Shown here one piece after another: positions 26,201 to 38,800 of a stretch of 64,000 nucleotides of DNA. Origin of the DNA: Casuarius casuarius (taxonomy: Eukaryota > Chordata > Aves > Casuariiformes > Casuariidae). A program made the translations under genes and the position numbers. The stretch spans positions 287,381 through 351,380 of the forward strand of contig PTFA01000035.1 of NCBI GenBank assembly GCA_003342895.1, read 5' to 3'. Under the pieces are notes generated by a model, which worked only from the letters and a program-made list of their open reading frames with translations, was not told where the DNA came from and did no database searches. How positions within the stretch are numbered: position 1 is the first letter of the stretch; each line of letters begins with the position of its first letter.

Positions 26201-28566
26201 TCCCACCATCGCTTCAAACTATTACACTAATTCCACTTTTCACAAAGACTCGAGCTATTCTGCTCTTTCCTGAGCTTGGCAATTGTTGTAGATTGGCAAG
26301 TATGTCTAATGTCTTCTTTTTCCTCATCCTTAATTCAAATAAGTTAGTCTATTAACTTTCTACTACTTTCCCTTCTGTAATTTGAGTAATACTAGCATTT
26401 AGCCACAACAAGCAGAAATCCAGTTGATGGCCACCATAAAAATGAATTAGTGGCCTCCCAGCAGCTGCTACAGAGCAAACACATAAAGCCCTAAATAAGT
26501 ACCAGAAGAGAAAGGAAAGAAAATGCCACCTCTCTTGGCAGTCTCAAATACTAGAATAAGACTGAGTAAATATAACAGCAGCTCCAAGGCCCCACACATT
26601 TTATGGCCAGCGAAATCCTGCAAAATCTGGTAAAAGTTCTACGCAGGTTCCAGATGTACTTTTAACTAAAGGTTTTTGGCACTTGCGAAGGTACAGAAGG
26701 CAGTTTGGAGCTCTAGAACAAGCACCTCGGCTGGATGCTTCTGTTAAAGCAATCAGCAACGGAGTAATTTTCTTGAACGTTGTGTTTATACTTTATGGCT
26801 ACTCTCAGAGAAACGGGATCCCACAGCTACCATTCCCTCTTCCCTACTTCAAGGGCAGAACACCACGATTACGCTTATTCTTGGTTTTTATTCTTTCACA
26901 ATTGAACAGACTAGAAACACAGTAAGATTTGATTCTGGATCACTGTCAGAAGCAACAGATTTGAACTACTTGCAGTTCACAGAATACCTTGACTCCGCAT
27001 CTATAGGGATAAACATCAGGTCTGGCCTGCAAAACAGCAGCAGTGCTCAGAAGCGCTGCTCAAAAGCAGCAGTGCTTTGGCTGCTACCACTTGCTTTGCA
27101 ATCCATCCTTAGCCAAATCCTAATCTCTCACTTCCATTGAATCTGGGGAACCCACACCCACTAGCGTCCCTGCCTGCCACCTCCTCCCAAAATTGAAATT
27201 CTGACCCAGAAAATTTAGGACACCTTTTTGCAACCTCCCAAAGACCATGTTAAGATGCCAGCCTACCTACTGACACAGCCCAGGCAAATGTTCCCCCTGC
27301 TCTGGTCAGTACTGTATAGATGAAAGACTGGGCTGACAGAGCACAGTTGCTCCTCAAGCTTCCTCAGCAAGATTTGCCAGACATTCTCCAACATTACAGT
27401 CATGATCTAGCTGACCTTGTACAGTTGTCTTACCTAGAGGACTATTTCACACTTTCTTGCCACTGACTTGTACTTCTTTGTGACTTTTTTTGGGGGGGGA
27501 TGATTTACGGATGAATTTAGAAAGAATTTCAATCAAGAATAGCAAGATTTTTTTTAAAGCAATGAAATATTTCATTTTCATTTTAGCATTAAGTCATCAA
27601 GGATTTTCATTCATATAAACTGAAATCACAGGGCAGTTTCCTTCCAAAGATACCTTGATTTTGTTTCTGATGACATATGAAAAAAGTCTCAACTCAAGAG
27701 TGAATGTAAGAATGCACACTCCCTCAAATTGTTAACTTAAACTGTGAATGTACAGAACATACAAGCTTAGCAAGAAGTAAAGATTAAGCTATTAGAGGTT
27801 AGCTATTTACTAGGTTAAAGTTACAGGCACACACAGTGCACATATGAAGCACAGTTAGCCACTGAAGTATATATAAGGACTATTTGCCCTTTGCTGAATC
27901 AACTTGGGGGGGAACGAAATCAAAACCCAGCAAAACCCTAGGTACTCTACAGTCAACAATGTACCCTTAACTATAGTATGGGGGGCAGGAAGCGGTTCCT
28001 TTGGTATTTGGGGGAATGGCCTTGACAGCATGAGGGCACAGGGAGGCAACGTGTTCGTATCAGTCTTTAGCCAGGTAAGACAGGGCCCAGGCTCCTTAAG
28101 ATCCTTCCGCAGGAGTCTGTAAACAGAACAAGGGTGAAAACTGCTAACTACTGACAGGAGCATGGACTTGGGGAAGGAAAGAGTTAATAAGACTTGCAGA
28201 ATCTTCTCTCACTCAACTAAAAGGGGAAGATCATGAAGCTGAACTTGCTTCTCTGAACTGCTTTGCATGAAACCCTTAAAAGTGCCCAGAGACTACAGAG
28301 TGGAGCTACAGGCAGCAGTAACAGAGAGAGCCTGTAGGTCGGTTGTGTACTACGCTAACAGAGCTTCCTGGATTTGCTTCAGAAATACCAAGTTCTTTGG
28401 GGATTCCCAAACAGTTGAACAACTGATTTTTTTGAGCTGCAACGAATGTTGTGTAATAGATCCTTAGGTATTTCTCCTTTTTAGGTTTTGGCAATAGCTG
28501 AATACCTTGTGATACCAGTATGTTCTCATTTGTTAACAATGGAAACTTATTTAAAGCCGGCCAGCC

Positions 28567-28591
28567 TTTTTTTTTTTTTTCTTTTTTTTTT
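28567..28591 (+). repeat. T14-C-T10 tract
   Basis: Near-homopolymeric T tract with a single C. Confidence 0.9.
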
Positions 28592-31500
28592 AAGTGATGT
28601 AGAATTCCTGCGGGGACGGGGGAAGAGGAATGAATACCATTTTCATGACTGATCAAGAGACGTACTCAAAGAAGAAAACGCAAGCCTGATTACCAAACTA
28701 GCTGAGTTGCAAGAGGTTTAATTTGCCAGAGACTTTTGAAATAGCTACTTAGGAGTCTCTTTTCGGTTCAATTGAACCCAGGGCAGGGAGGGCAGAGAAG
28801 GGGTAAAGGATTTCACAGAAATAATTTCAGTGAAAAGATAATGATTTATCAAAGACAATCTGCTTTGTAGCTGGACTTTATACCCTGCCAGAAGAAAAAT
28901 CACCATTAAAAGCTCTAGAAAAGCTGGTAAAACTTACAAACCTAATCTAAAACAGTCCAAAGACAATTCAGAGAAAAGGAGACAGTAACAGCTAAAACTG
29001 GCACAAAGGACTAGGTTTTCAAAGGCACACATGCAAAAGAATCACGGACCTCGTCTTTATTTTTAACACATTTATCCCTTTGATTTAGGAAAGGAGGCTT
29101 TGGTGCACAGTAGGTCTGTCAAGTCTTTCCTCACTTCTGAGACCACTGGCTAGTTTTAACCCAATTTGACAGCATGGACCAGATTTACAGCAGGAAGGGA
29201 AGACATCAAGAAATGCAAAGAAATGGGAAGCAATAAGCAAAAGGGCTGGGAAGCACACAAAGGGCACAAATTAGGAACATCAAACACTTGAAGACGCAAA
29301 TATTTACACACATTCCTACACTCACAGAATAACTTCTTTTCAAAAAGATTAAAACCTGTCAAGTGCTTCATACCAAAACAAGTGACCTGAAACAACAGTT
29401 CAGCTTTCCCAGGCTTTCCAGCTGAAGTTAATATTTAATGCTGGGTTCCCTTTCATTTGGTTACTAAAAGCTGTACATTAGCAAATCAGAATATTCTACC
29501 CACTTTCAAGTGACAAATGCCATTTTAAATCACCTCCAAATAAAAAGATGACTTGGTGGTGAAGTGAGAAGAAGAGCCTACCCAAGTTCTCACAGATAGC
29601 ATTTTGTCCAACAAACAAAAAGAAATCGATAGCCCAAGCTTTCATTCTTGGCTCTTGCGCTGCGCTAGCAGAAGGAGGGGAGGGAGGAGAGGCCTGATCA
29701 TTTGGCAATGGAAGACCAAGAAGTCAATATCTGGCTGCCTGACAAGACAATTTTCCGGCTGTAATCTCATTCTCTTAAGCAAATTAAAACCAAAAAAATG
29801 CTCTTGTTGCCCTTTCTGGTAAATAGCATTTCATTCACTTGAATAGCCTGCTGTTTGAGTGCTTAATATGGCTATGACCAGGAGTAAGTTGTATTTCTGA
29901 GCTGGAGCCAGCAGAGGATGGCCTAACAGGACTGGAATGCATTTACAGCGCTGACATTGTTCACGCCTCCAGACAGACTCCTGCAGGGCGCTCTGGTGCT
30001 CGGCGCATACGCTGCTAAAAACACCACCACACATCCTAAAGGTTTATAAGTAGACCATTCACCTAAAGAAGAAAAAAAACCTCAGCAAGCAGCAACATGC
30101 AAACAAAGGGTTCTTGAACTCACTATTCATTTAATACTAAAAAAACCTCGAAAAGAGTTTGCAGTAACAGTAAGATTTTGAAAATTAAGCAATCATTAGA
30201 GATATGCTGAAACAGACTTGCAACAAAATACAGTCAATAACTCATCCCTTCACAAGAAATACTCCACTGCCTCACTACATCTGGCTCTAATGTCAAAATC
30301 TTTATCAAGGATGTTATATTAATGAAAGGCATTAGGAGGCAACTCAAGCTCATTTGATAAAGAATGACAAATTTTACAGTAAGAAATCATACCGCAGGAT
30401 TGTCCAAAGTCATAAATGCCACTACATAATAATGTTATTGTACTTTTTTTTTTAATTAAAGAGAAAATACTTCATTTAACCTAGCAGCAGTTCATAGAAG
30501 TGTCTGCACTTTTTTCAAATCCTTTTTTTTTTTTTCCCCCAACTCACAGATGAACATGTTAATACTGCTGCTGAGCTGTGATGATTATAGAAGGTTCTGT
30601 ATCTGAAGGTCAGTATCTTTCAAAAGCTACTTAAATATTTATAAGATTTCTACACAACACGGAAAGCAGAAGTAACCAAAGGACCTCTTCCTACTAAAAT
30701 ATCTGGTTGTTTGCACTGTTTCCTACTTCACCATTAAAACCCTAAGAAAAACAGTAAGTGTTTTGAGACCAAGCACAAAGACGCCCTAATTATTAGAAAT
30801 CCCTCAATAAACCTAAGCGACAGAGCAAGTTAATACAGTCACAAGACCCAGAGATTAATCTGTTTACCAAAGAAGCTGTGCAACAAAGCAGCCTAATACT
30901 AAAAGATTACTAAAGATTACTAATTACGAAAAGATTTTCAACAAGATAAGGGTCAAGAGAACTAAACAGTGCAAAAGATTTCCATAATAATGGCTTCTTC
31001 TAAAGAAAAAATATGTTCTAAGGGAAAAAGATATTACCCTGCTGCTTTTTCATAAAATAATTGCCTCATTTAAAGAACTATCCAGAAGAGTTAAATTAAG
31101 AGCCAAAATTACTATAAACACATTAAACTATAACCCAAGTAATAAGCTACTGAGTAAAATAACTCCATTTTTATTACACCTAAATATCAAGAATGGATGC
31201 CAAAGACGAAAACCCTTCCCCGACCCTGCAAAAAAGATTCCATGTCGTAGAACGGCAGAATGCTTCAAAGCGGTGAAGTGAAGCCAATTTTAACTGTAAC
31301 AAAAAAAGAAAAAAAAAACCCACACAACTCTAATTGTAAAAGGATAAGTCATTCAATATATTTCACAATTCAGATAAGGGGGTTTTATCCCCAAAAACTA
31401 TTATAACCACTTAATAGGGAGGGAAAAAAAAGGCAGATCTAGAACACAAGTTTCCTACTGAGCTTACAAAAAGCTCATCAGCTCACGAGCCAAAAGAAGG

Positions 31501-31639
31501 TAAGATATCAAGATTCAATGACTGTCTACAAACCTCACGTGACAGATAAACATACCTAATGCACACTCCTAGCGTACCTATCATCTAATACTTCCCAGCT
31601 AGTAATACGTTTGTATTCCTGCAGCCTAAAGTAGGTGAG

Positions 31640-32110
31640 AAGCACCTCGCAGCTCCTAGGAGCACAGGCTGTGCAGACACCGCACCCAACCCTGCTCCCT
31701 GCTCCACGTGCTCCAGTCCTTGAACGGGCACCACTGAGCGAGCGAGCGAGCCGGGGAAGAGACACCCCTTCCCACTGCTGCGCCGCGGACATCGGGGGCC
31801 CTGAAGGCGCTCAGCGTGCCCCCTGGGCTGGGCAGTTCCTTCCACCGAGGGCCCCCAAACGAGGACGACAACAGGGGGATTAGCAAGCTGTTATAGCTCC
31901 CAAATTCCAGTTTCAAGCAGGGGCCAGCTGGTCATCGGCCCCAGAGGAGTACTTCCTAGCCGAAGGAAACAGCCAACCAGTCCCCAGCGCATCCTCGGCA
32001 ACTCCCCATCCCGACGGTACAGATGCAGGTGCTGGCACACCACGCCACGCGCCAGGGCATCCCGGCCAGGCAACCGGCCTGCGCAGAGCGCAGGAGAACC
32101 GAAAACCTTC
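31640..32110. other. GC-rich patch within intron-like DNA
   Basis: GC and CpG rise here relative to the flanks, with a short (GAGC)4 run at 31736-31751. Overlapping open frames of 60-90 codons occur on both strands, all Pro/Arg/Ala/Gly-rich and without splice signals or recognisable motifs. I see no gene. It could be a regulatory patch or an old GC-rich repeat remnant. Confidence 0.4.
31736..31751 (+). repeat. (GAGC)4 microsatellite
   Basis: Four perfect GAGC units in a GC-rich patch. Confidence 0.9.
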
Positions 32111-32604
32111 AAGCGGTGGAAAGGGAATATAACAGGGCAGGAAACTTGCCCTGTATACTGAAATTCTTATTTCACACTCGACTCTTGGTCTTCAGAAGTT
32201 GCAGGCATGTGAAAATATGGTTTTTTTACTGCATCACGCTTACGCGTGATATAAGAAGCCACAAGTAAACTCACAGCTATACTAAAGCATAAGCTGTCAG
32301 TACTGATAACTTCCACATTAACACCACACCTGACCTGGCTTTAAGAGCAAGCCTTATCAGCCCACATTCTCCCTTCCTTTTGGTGTTAAATAATTATCTT
32401 TAAGACTACCTTTAGAGTGGGCCTTCATTTTCCCACAGTATCGTTAACCTGCTGATTTGAAAACAATAGGGTTTCTCCTATGCAAAGACAGAGGATGCAG
32501 CTGTTTCCATCTATAAATAGGATGTTGTTGTATCAGAGGTGACCGCTATTGTTCCAGCAGTCAGTCAGTTACATGAGAAGATTAGCAGCAAGGGTCAAGG
32601 TGTA

Positions 32605-32620
32605 TTTTTTTTTTTTTTTT
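32605..32620 (+). repeat. T16 homopolymer
   Basis: Simple T run followed by CCTTTTTTC. Confidence 0.9.
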
Positions 32621-35600
32621 CCTTTTTTCAACTGAAGGCTCCTCCATCTCAAAAAGGAAGAAAAAACCAAACAACAGGAGAGATATGCATTAAAAAAAAC
32701 CCACACTACTGCAAGTCACCTCCATGTACTCCAGCCTATTTACATTAGACAAACCTGAACAGTAATGGCAGGGAAGCTACTCAACAGTGGTACTGGGTTT
32801 TTATTTAACATTCGTTTATCAGTCTGTACAGCTGTCATACCAATTCAGTATGTCCAAAGATATTTTAAAACACCTGTGGGAAAGAGTGAATCTGAGATTT
32901 CATTAAGATTTCTTTTAGTGGGGTGTTCTTTCAATACACATTTATTCAGATTTTAAACATGCTGAAATATTTTCAAGAATGAGCTAGTATAAACATGGTA
33001 TAAAATCCTGCATTACAGCCATTACTGATGATTTAGTTCCCTTTTAGTCACAGCCAGAATCATTTGAAAATCATTTTTGTGTCCAGTCACACAAGCCTAC
33101 AAACGTCTGGAGCTATGACAGTTCAAAAAATTTCATCTGAAAACAGGCTAACTTGTAAGAGGACACACTACACACTTACATGATTCTACATGGAATGATT
33201 TGAGTTCTTGCATCATTTTTCAGAAAGACTATACTTTTTAAAGTTCTTTTTTTTTTTAATGAACTTATATGTACCAGTCAATTAAAGGATTTTACTAACT
33301 TCATAAGATAGCTTCCAAATATTAAAAAATAGCATACCTCAGCTTGTAACAAACTCAGATGGATAAGTGTGTAATCAAAAAACAAGTCAACTTGTTAACA
33401 AAAAAAGTCACTTGAATCAGAGAAGGAGAATTTGAGCAAGTCAGCCATAGCACAAAAAAGAAAAGAAAAACCATGGGGTAAAAGGATGCATCCTCCTAAT
33501 TGCATAAGGAAATAACCCCTTCTTCCCAGCAAAACAAATATTTAGGAAGAACAACTACAGCAATACTCCTCTGCTGAACATTTCCACCATGGCAAAAGAT
33601 ATAATCAGAAAAGATCATGACCTATACTGTCTCCCTACTTTTTATTTCTCAGAAGTGCCACAGCAAAATAAGAGAGCCATCGCTATCCTTCCTTCCCTCC
33701 TCTGCATCACCCCCTGCCGCAAAGGCCCTTGCTGTACAAATCGTTTATGTATAGCCAGCCTTTTAGGTTTACAAGTGTTTATCAATGCTGCTTTAAAACA
33801 AGCACATATACCACTCCATACCCTCCCAAACGGTACCAACATTTCAAGTCAGATTTAGTCTGTACTTGCATTTGAGATCTGAATGCGTTAACAGCGCACA
33901 AAACATATAGATGATTATTAGCACTGCTACCCTTCACTGTACTTGCGGTGAATGAGTAAGTGTTTGCAATTATTACATTTTTATACAGTTATCATTTAAC
34001 AATAGCTGTAAGTTCATCTTAAAGGGCCAAAATTATTCAAAGAGAAAATTTTATTCCCGCAGGAGAACAAAAATTGCTTCTTTCGCTCTTTTGCTATGAC
34101 GATAATTTATTTTATTTTTGTGCAGAAGAGACATTATCTCCCAGATAGACTTCTGCACATCTTCAGATTTCATTCTTCTTCTGAAACATGGATTACAAAT
34201 AAAAAGTACTAGGATTTATATTTGCTATTATTTTGCAGGAGTGGGTTTTGGTAAAAGGTTGTTTGATAAAGGTGATCAAAATCTTACATGGAAAGAAAAA
34301 TCTTTCTGCTCAGCTAATTCAAGGTTTTGTTCTGAGCCGGAACTACAAAAGTTACAAACGCATTACCTTCACCACGTTAAGTGCAGCTACCTTTCTTCAA
34401 CATGAAGTGTATGAACTTTAATAAATTTCTTCAAGGGAAATCATCATTTATTTTAACAAGCAACTCCCACATTAGTCTCTTTACCTACCCAGCCAGAAGC
34501 TGGACAATTACCAGATGAACTGCAAAAAGGAAGCATCCACAAATGATTTTATTTTATGTAGAATTGCACAGCTGTGCAAACAAACCTATACTACGCTTAA
34601 ATGGCATCACCAGTGCTTATTCTACAACATTTGCTACGCGACACTGGTATAATTTGTCTATAATATGCCCTGGATAACAATAGCTATAAAAAAAATATAA
34701 GCAATGCTCATTGTTCAAAAAGCTTATATGCAACCACACGAGGCGCACACAGATGCATTCAGATCATGTATTCAGCCATAGATCAAGGGAACAAGTTTGT
34801 CTGATACCAAGAACAGAATGAGAAACACCAATTTCACTCCCCTCCGCTGGGGAGGCTGTTTTACTTTCAGGCTACGTGTGTTTACATTCATTTACAGACA
34901 TTAAATGCTCAGACATCACCAACGCAGTTTGCAAGAACTGAACCCCGTTCCTTATAGCAATGTCTTAAACGCACGTTATTACGATGACAACATAAATCTT
35001 GGCAGACAGGTATTTTCTAAACTATATATCTTTGCCATCTCACCACACTCACAAGCACTCGTCTCCTCTTTTCCAGGCCTCCCCCCCCCCGCCTTTGCTA
35101 ATCAGTAACCTGTAGCTATGCTGAATTCAGTGTTACCAGCTCCACAACAGCAGCCAGTTTGACACCAGGACATACAGGAATAGAAAGGGGAGCTTTCAAA
35201 TACGGCTAAAGCTTGCAAGGCAAATTAAACATCCCAAGTTTCTTCAACCACATCACCAGAGAGCAAGGAAAGAAGAAACAGGGCAGTTCTGAAAAAAGTG
35301 CAAGTGGAGATTAGGTTTTGTCTCCAAAACTGTATCTTTACAAAACAGTGAAGAGTAAAGTGTACCATTTGACATTAGAGGCAAAACCAGAATCATTAAT
35401 GGCAAAAAGGAAGTATGGAAAAGTAAACTACCATCTACAAGATGCAAGTAGAAGGGAAAAAGGTTAATGCACTAGTTCAGAGGAATGGATCATTCTCATC
35501 CCACAATACTCAAACACAACAGATCACCCATGCAAGGATTTCCAGCACATCTATTAAGTGACAGGCAAATATGCATGCACCAAAATAGCAACTGCAGTAG

Positions 35601-37619
35601 CTTCATTTAAAGAGGAAATCTAGGAAACTAGACTTTTAAACTGTTATTCTCCCTAAGCTTATAGGGTTTTTGAACAAATTTTAATGTTATAAACAGAAGA
35701 ATAGAAGTCATTACAACATATAGGCAATAATATAACTAAAAATCTGTTTTGACCCAAAATTTACTTGCTTTCTTTGACAATGAAAAGATCCTGAAAGATT
35801 ATACATTTATAATGAACAACACATTGAATACAGTGCCACATAAAAAACTACTAAAGCTGGAAACGATAACTATGTGTAGAGAAGAAAAAAAGAATCAAAC
35901 AAAAACAAACCAAAAAAAGCACCTCAGGATTCAGTTAAAAGGCCGACAAGATATCGCAGAAAGGAACTACCAAAACTCCTTCCTGGATTGATTTTAAGGC
36001 CAATCTTTTCATTATTAAGCTTTTTTCCAAATGTATGCCTATACCAAAGAAAGCTGCTTAAGGTAAAAGACTGGGAGGGCACAGTCATAGAATAAAGCAT
36101 GCACAAACAGATGAATTTTAATTACAGAAGACATACAAAATGCAAAATAAATACTTAAGAACTAATAAAAAATACTTGCTTTCTACCTGATAAAATGATG
36201 GTTTTTCAAAGGCTCTAATGTAGCTATGAAGGAGAAGTAAGTTCTAAGACAACAGAAGGACTATCTATGCTATTCACCAAAATACTCTTGAGATCCCACC
36301 TAGACATTTTGTTTGGGCAGAATAATTCAAAATCATAACAGCTGCAGGTAATGCTGAGAGAAATTAAGAGTCTATTTAACAAGGGAGGATCCCCCAAAGT
36401 TTGGGTATGTTAGGACAACAGAAAAGGTTTAGGGCAATTGCAGCTCAGCAGAAATAATGAAATGTGTAAACAGAATACAAAGGAAAAGACCCAAAAGACA
36501 AAGATGACCTAATAACATGAGCACCATTACACTGGAAGTTTGGAAAGGAATAAAAAGTTTAGGGAACACACAGCTGCATGACCACCTGCAACTGCAAACA
36601 TTCAGTTCACTCACCCAGAGGTCTCTTCTGTTATGTTCCTACAACAAGGCTCAAGGGTATTGTCCTAGAAAAACAGAAACTTTCTCCTCTCATTTCACTT
36701 ATAATCCAGTTTCACATTTTGAGAGGCCTGCCATGACTACTTTTTGACTGCTTAGATTTGGCAATACTGTGCATATGTCAGCAAAAAAATACATATATAA
36801 AATAACAATTATAATTTACACATGCACATCTGCCTAAATGACTTTAAAAGGACTAGTGACTTCTAAAAAACAGTAAGACCCAAATTCTGTATTACTTAAT
36901 ATAAACTAAATGAAGCTTTAAAATATTCTAATGGAGGTCAGAAGCAATGAGACACCTTTAGAAGAATGAATTTCCACTAAGTTAAATTTACTTTCAAGCA
37001 GCAGTAAGCCACATGCTTTCCCCTAGCTTCCCGCAGCTAAAGAGTCACTAACACATCAGCCATGTTCCCTTTAGCAGAAAACACCTGCTGGAGAAGGTAT
37101 AAAGACTCATGGAGATGCAGCTACATCTGCCATTTGTTACCGAGCTTATTTGGATGTTTAGCTTTTCAACTGTAGGTTATTCTCACCACACAGTAAAACG
37201 GAGCAGAAAGAGTGCACGTGAGTTTTACCACGTACGTCAAAGCACTGTAAATACAGTGAGCTCAACTGCTATTGTTACCAAGAAGAGCTATGCAACCACT
37301 TGTGATATTGAAGAAAATTGTTTAAATAAAGCTATTTAAAACAGAAAAATATCTTATACGAAACCTGAAAACGCTTCCCTTCAAGTACCGTAAAAACTTA
37401 AACACTAAGAGCCACTCAGACTGCAACATGAGCGAGGGTTTTTCATTCGAGCACCCCAGTTCACTTCAGAACCGGCATCTGTACAAGCAAGAGGAGTCAA
37501 CCCACTACTTGTGCAGCATTAGTGGTCACACCGGTGCCCTAAGTCCAGCTGGCAGGGTTTCAGAGCTGGCTGCTTCGCTCTGTCCAACGGCGACCAGAAC
37601 TTAACAGACGATCTGGAAA

Positions 37620-37770
37620 GCTTGTGCAAGGCCAGGACGCTGTGAACGGCAACAGAGCGACACCGACTGCGGGCCGGGACGCTGTCGGGCCAATTCCCTC
37701 GGCTGCATTTCACAGATCCTCCCACAGCGCCGTCGCTCGCTCGACGCGGTCCCCGTCTACTGTCTGTCCC
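37620..37770. promoter_or_regulatory. Short CpG-dense patch
   Basis: Around 15 CpGs fall in about 130 bp, including GCGCCGTCGCTCGCTCGACG, in otherwise AT-rich DNA. It is too short for a typical promoter island. The 111-codon minus-strand frame over it has no recognisable motif and reflects the local GC content. Function is unknown. Confidence 0.3.
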
Positions 37771-38499
37771 AAGCTGCTCTACTTGTTTGTGGCTTATGAA
37801 GTAGGACATGCAGATGAGGGAATGACAGACACGTGGGATGTACTCAAGGGTCAACCTGACATTCTTAAGTTAATATTACTAAGAGGAGCTACATCCCCAG
37901 TGCCTCATGCTTAAGTACCAGACCTGGCATTTTAATTGCTTTCAGGACTCAAAAAACAGTAATTTGAGTTCTCTTAAATGTGTCTTTGATAGTCATCTCA
38001 GCTGTGGCACATATCCTTCCCTATTATTCCTCCTACTTAACAGCACACGAATAAGGAGAAGGAAGAAGACCAGGTTAACTTTAGATCTCTGCCTTCCACA
38101 AGCTACAGAAATCATAGCTTTCGCTCACCCCCGAGACAGAGCCACCTTTACCTGCGCCCCAGAAACCAGCCACTAGTTGCAAAGATGGAAATCGTCTTTT
38201 CTTGCCATTTATCCTTTCGAAATGCACTAAGTAAACCGCGTCCACCTGGTGCTGTCAGCAAAGCAAAATAAAGTTTCATACAGTACACGGATCACTGAAT
38301 TAAAACAGTTTAAAAGAGACACAAGAACTTCACTGCATAAAAAAGAGCCATCGCCGCAACACAGGCTAAAGCCTAGACGTGTTTTTTTTTCATTTCGCAA
38401 TACCTATTAAAAGATCAAAATCATAAGCTTAAGATGCCAATTTTTAAAACTCTAATCAACCATCAGCAGCGAGATTTACTCTATCAGGCCACCAAGCGT

Positions 38500-38800
38500 T
38501 TTAGGGTCCTTGTAACTCTGAACGGACCCCACTCCTGCAAGGCTGCCGCGTAAAAGTTCACCTCCATTTGTGAAAGGAGAGCACGTGCTCTTAGCTTACA
38601 AGTCACTGTGACGCACAGTACAGTTGATCTATAAGAGCACAACCACAAATTTGGAGACGGAAACGGGGGCACGCAGCACTTGCACGGGGCACAACAGGCA
38701 GGGTGGACGCTCTGGAGACCACCGCGCGCTTTCCCTGGGTCTCCGGGAGACCGCACGCAATGGTAACCGCTGGCTCAATTTGGGCCACACGAACTATTGT
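38500..38800. other. Moderately GC-rich patch
   Basis: A weaker GC-rich block with scattered CpGs and overlapping chance frames on both strands. No splice-bounded exon or known motif was seen. Confidence 0.3.

Larger units (their letters stand above)
16096..31639. other. Long non-coding region
   Basis: The longest frame is 181 codons at 16635-17180 (+). It has mixed low-complexity composition and no motif, and I take it as chance. Slightly GC-richer stretches lie near 21.2-21.6, 23.0-23.6 and 25.1-25.9 kb. A 42-nt + strand segment at 25821-25862 has near-consensus splice sites on both sides. No known repeat family was recognised. Confidence 0.55.

Noticed and set aside
28306..28656. 116-codon minus-strand open frame
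   Set aside because: It contains a Lys run translated from a T-rich homopolymer tract, has no motif, and has no donor to pair with its acceptor-like site.
28755..28790. GGTTCAATTGAACC, resembling a tRNA B box
   Set aside because: It is a palindrome lacking the trailing CC of a B box, with no A box or cloverleaf upstream.
36615..36638. 24-nt minus-strand microexon-like segment (EHNRRDLW) with the donor CTGG|GTGAGT
   Set aside because: Both splice sites are good, but eight codons carry too little information and similar pairs are seen elsewhere in the window.
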